From Desulfopila inferna (lineage in GTDB: Bacteria; Desulfobacterota; Desulfobulbia; Desulfobulbales; Desulfocapsaceae), in assembly GCF_016919005.1 (NCBI RefSeq), contig NZ_JAFFQE010000006.1:266721-330720 (forward strand): a stretch of DNA of 64,000 nucleotides, read 5' to 3'. The position numbers and the translations under genes were made by a program. The notes under the pieces are model-generated. The model was not told where the DNA came from. It saw only the letters and a program-made list of their open reading frames with translations, and searched no databases. Shown here in pieces: positions 63,031 through 64,000 of the stretch. Position 1 is the stretch's first letter; each line of letters begins with the position of its first letter.

Positions 63031-64000
63031 TGCTGCCAACGGTTCATATCATGATGTTCGGCTGGCCGATAGTGAGCTTACTTCTGTTTTTTTGCTGTCG
63101 CCCAAGAAGTGCCGTGCTTATAAGTCTCTTGTCCGGCTGGCTGCTGTTACCCCAGTTTTCTTTCTTGCTGCCTGGAATCCCTAATTATACGCGAACAGCA
63201 GCAGTAGTTCTTGGTATTTTATTAGGCGTAATTATCTTTGATCCTGGTCAACTGGCTCAAATTCGCCTCAGATTTTTCGACATCCCGATCATTGCCTTGT
63301 GCATGTGTCCAATGGCCAGTTCTTTAAGTAACGGGCTCGGGATTTATGACGGCATTTCTGCAGCCTATACAAACACAATAAATTATGGAATACCTTACAT
63401 AATTGGACGAACCTATTTTTCGGAGCCAAAAAGTATGCGAGAATTTGCAAAAGGATTAGTCATTGCCGTTCTCTGCTATACTCCTTTGATCCTTTATGAG
63501 TACCGCATGAGTCCTCAGTTACACAAAATCATCTACGGATTTATGCAGACTCATTTCCACATGGTCCTGCGACTAGGCTGGTATCGACCAATGGTCTTTT
63601 TGCGTCACGGTCTGGAACTTGGAACGCTGGTGAGTGGTGCCACGTTAACAGCTTTCTGGTTACGGCGAACCCGCTCTGTTGCGAGGTATGGATGGCTATC
63701 TGCGGGATCGGCAGCTTTATTTTTATTCGTCATTCTTCTACTCTGCCGGGCATTGAATGGATATGTCACATTTATTATAGGTATCATAGTTCTTTTCGCA
63801 ATCAGTATACTCAAAATCCGCACTGTAGCATTCTTGCTAGTGTTGCTTCCGATGATATATATCCAAGGGCGTATTGTAATGGACTGGGATGCAGCCCCGT
63901 TGATAGGAGCAGCCGAATTAATCAATGTATCGCGCGCCAGATCTCTGGAAAGCCGAGTCTGCCATGAGTCCGCGCTTATCGACAAGGCGTTACGACGCCC
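63030..64000 (+). CDS. O-antigen polymerase/ligase-like membrane protein, 3' end cut by window
   Basis: The frame from ATG 63030 stays open to the window end (323 codons), preceded by GGGAGG at a fitting distance. Many hydrophobic segments are visible (for example VSLLLFFCCRP, AVVLGILLGVIIF and LFAISILKIRTVAFLLVLL). YRPMVFLRHGLELGTLVSG and RARSLESR near the end match the periplasmic-loop region of Wzy/WaaL-type proteins. It would polymerise or ligate the repeat units moved by the flippase at 59.4 kb. The C-terminus and any final motif are outside the window. Confidence 0.82.
   Translation, partial: MLPTVHIMMFGWPIVSLLLFFCCRPRSAVLISLLSGWLLLPQFSFLLPGIPNYTRTAAVVLGILLGVIIFDPGQLAQIRLRFFDIPIIALCMCPMASSLSNGLGIYDGISAAYTNTINYGIPYIIGRTYFSEPKSMREFAKGLVIAVLCYTPLILYEYRMSPQLHKIIYGFMQTHFHMVLRLGWYRPMVFLRHGLELGTLVSGATLTAFWLRRTRSVARYGWLSAGSAALFLFVILLLCRALNGYVTFIIGIIVLFAISILKIRTVAFLLVLLPMIYIQGRIVMDWDAAPLIGAAELINVSRARSLESRVCHESALIDKALRR

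Noticed and set aside
1..64000. CRISPR arrays, tRNA and rRNA genes, sigma54 promoters
   Set aside because: Looked for by eye; no regular repeat-spacer pattern, no cloverleaf with a CCA-type end, and no convincing GG-N10-GC promoter in the gaps.

Overview
The window is an exopolysaccharide biosynthesis and export region of the exosortase/PEP-CTERM type, from a Gram-negative bacterium. Outer-membrane export parts (a Wza-like protein and a beta-barrel), a C-terminal PEP sorting signal and the style of the proteins suggest a deltaproteobacterium (Desulfobacterota, perhaps a Desulfobulbales-like sulfate reducer). That assignment is inferred from general resemblance, because no rRNA or other taxonomic marker is present. 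No tRNA, rRNA, CRISPR array or intact insertion sequence was seen.

Layout. 1-6.15 kb (+): end of a polysaccharide deacetylase, an ATP-grasp ligase, a membrane GT2, a VOC protein and two overlapping alpha/beta hydrolases of the exosortase-associated kind. 6.2-16.0 kb (-): a Wzx-like flippase, a sulfotransferase, a MocA-type oxidoreductase fused to an SDR, two GT4 enzymes, a GT2 and an O-antigen-ligase-like protein. 16.2-22.1 kb: two more sulfotransferases among three GT4 enzymes. 22.3-26.4 kb (-): three secreted proteins (two DUF1566, one with two lectin/lyase-like domains). 26.9-30.7 kb (+): asparagine synthase, acyl carrier protein and AMP-forming acyl ligase in one tight operon. 30.7-36.8 kb: small secreted proteins, a FAD/Rieske oxidoreductase, the outer-membrane barrel and the Wza-like export protein. 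37.4-45.4 kb: a NadE-like enzyme, then an operon nfeD-slipin-LMW tyrosine phosphatase-SGNH hydrolase, a small lipoprotein, a DUF1428 protein and a membrane protein. 46.3-48.2 kb (+): a PEP-CTERM protein next to the initiating sugar transferase. 49.3-64 kb: a secreted beta-helix protein, an Alg14/Alg13-like split glycosyltransferase, further GT enzymes, three sulfotransferases, a lipoprotein SGNH hydrolase, a second flippase, a GT4 and the start of a second polymerase/ligase running off the window. The right part is visibly richer in A+T in places, notably around 54.6-58.5 kb.

How the genes fit together (inference). The sugar transferase at 46.8 kb would load the first sugar onto undecaprenyl phosphate. 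The many GT2 and GT4 enzymes extend the repeat unit. Six diverse sulfotransferases, the ACP/acyl ligase/hydrolase set, asparagine synthase, the deacetylase and SGNH hydrolases would decorate it with sulfate, acyl and amide groups. Two flippases and two polymerase/ligase proteins suggest two adjacent assembly systems or a merged locus. The Wza-like protein and the barrel would take the product across the outer membrane, with the phosphatase as a regulator. The exosortase, the Wzc-type kinase and chain-length genes are not in the window.

Several long gene-free stretches hold strong hairpins, repeats and a possible structured leader. These are the least explained parts of the window.
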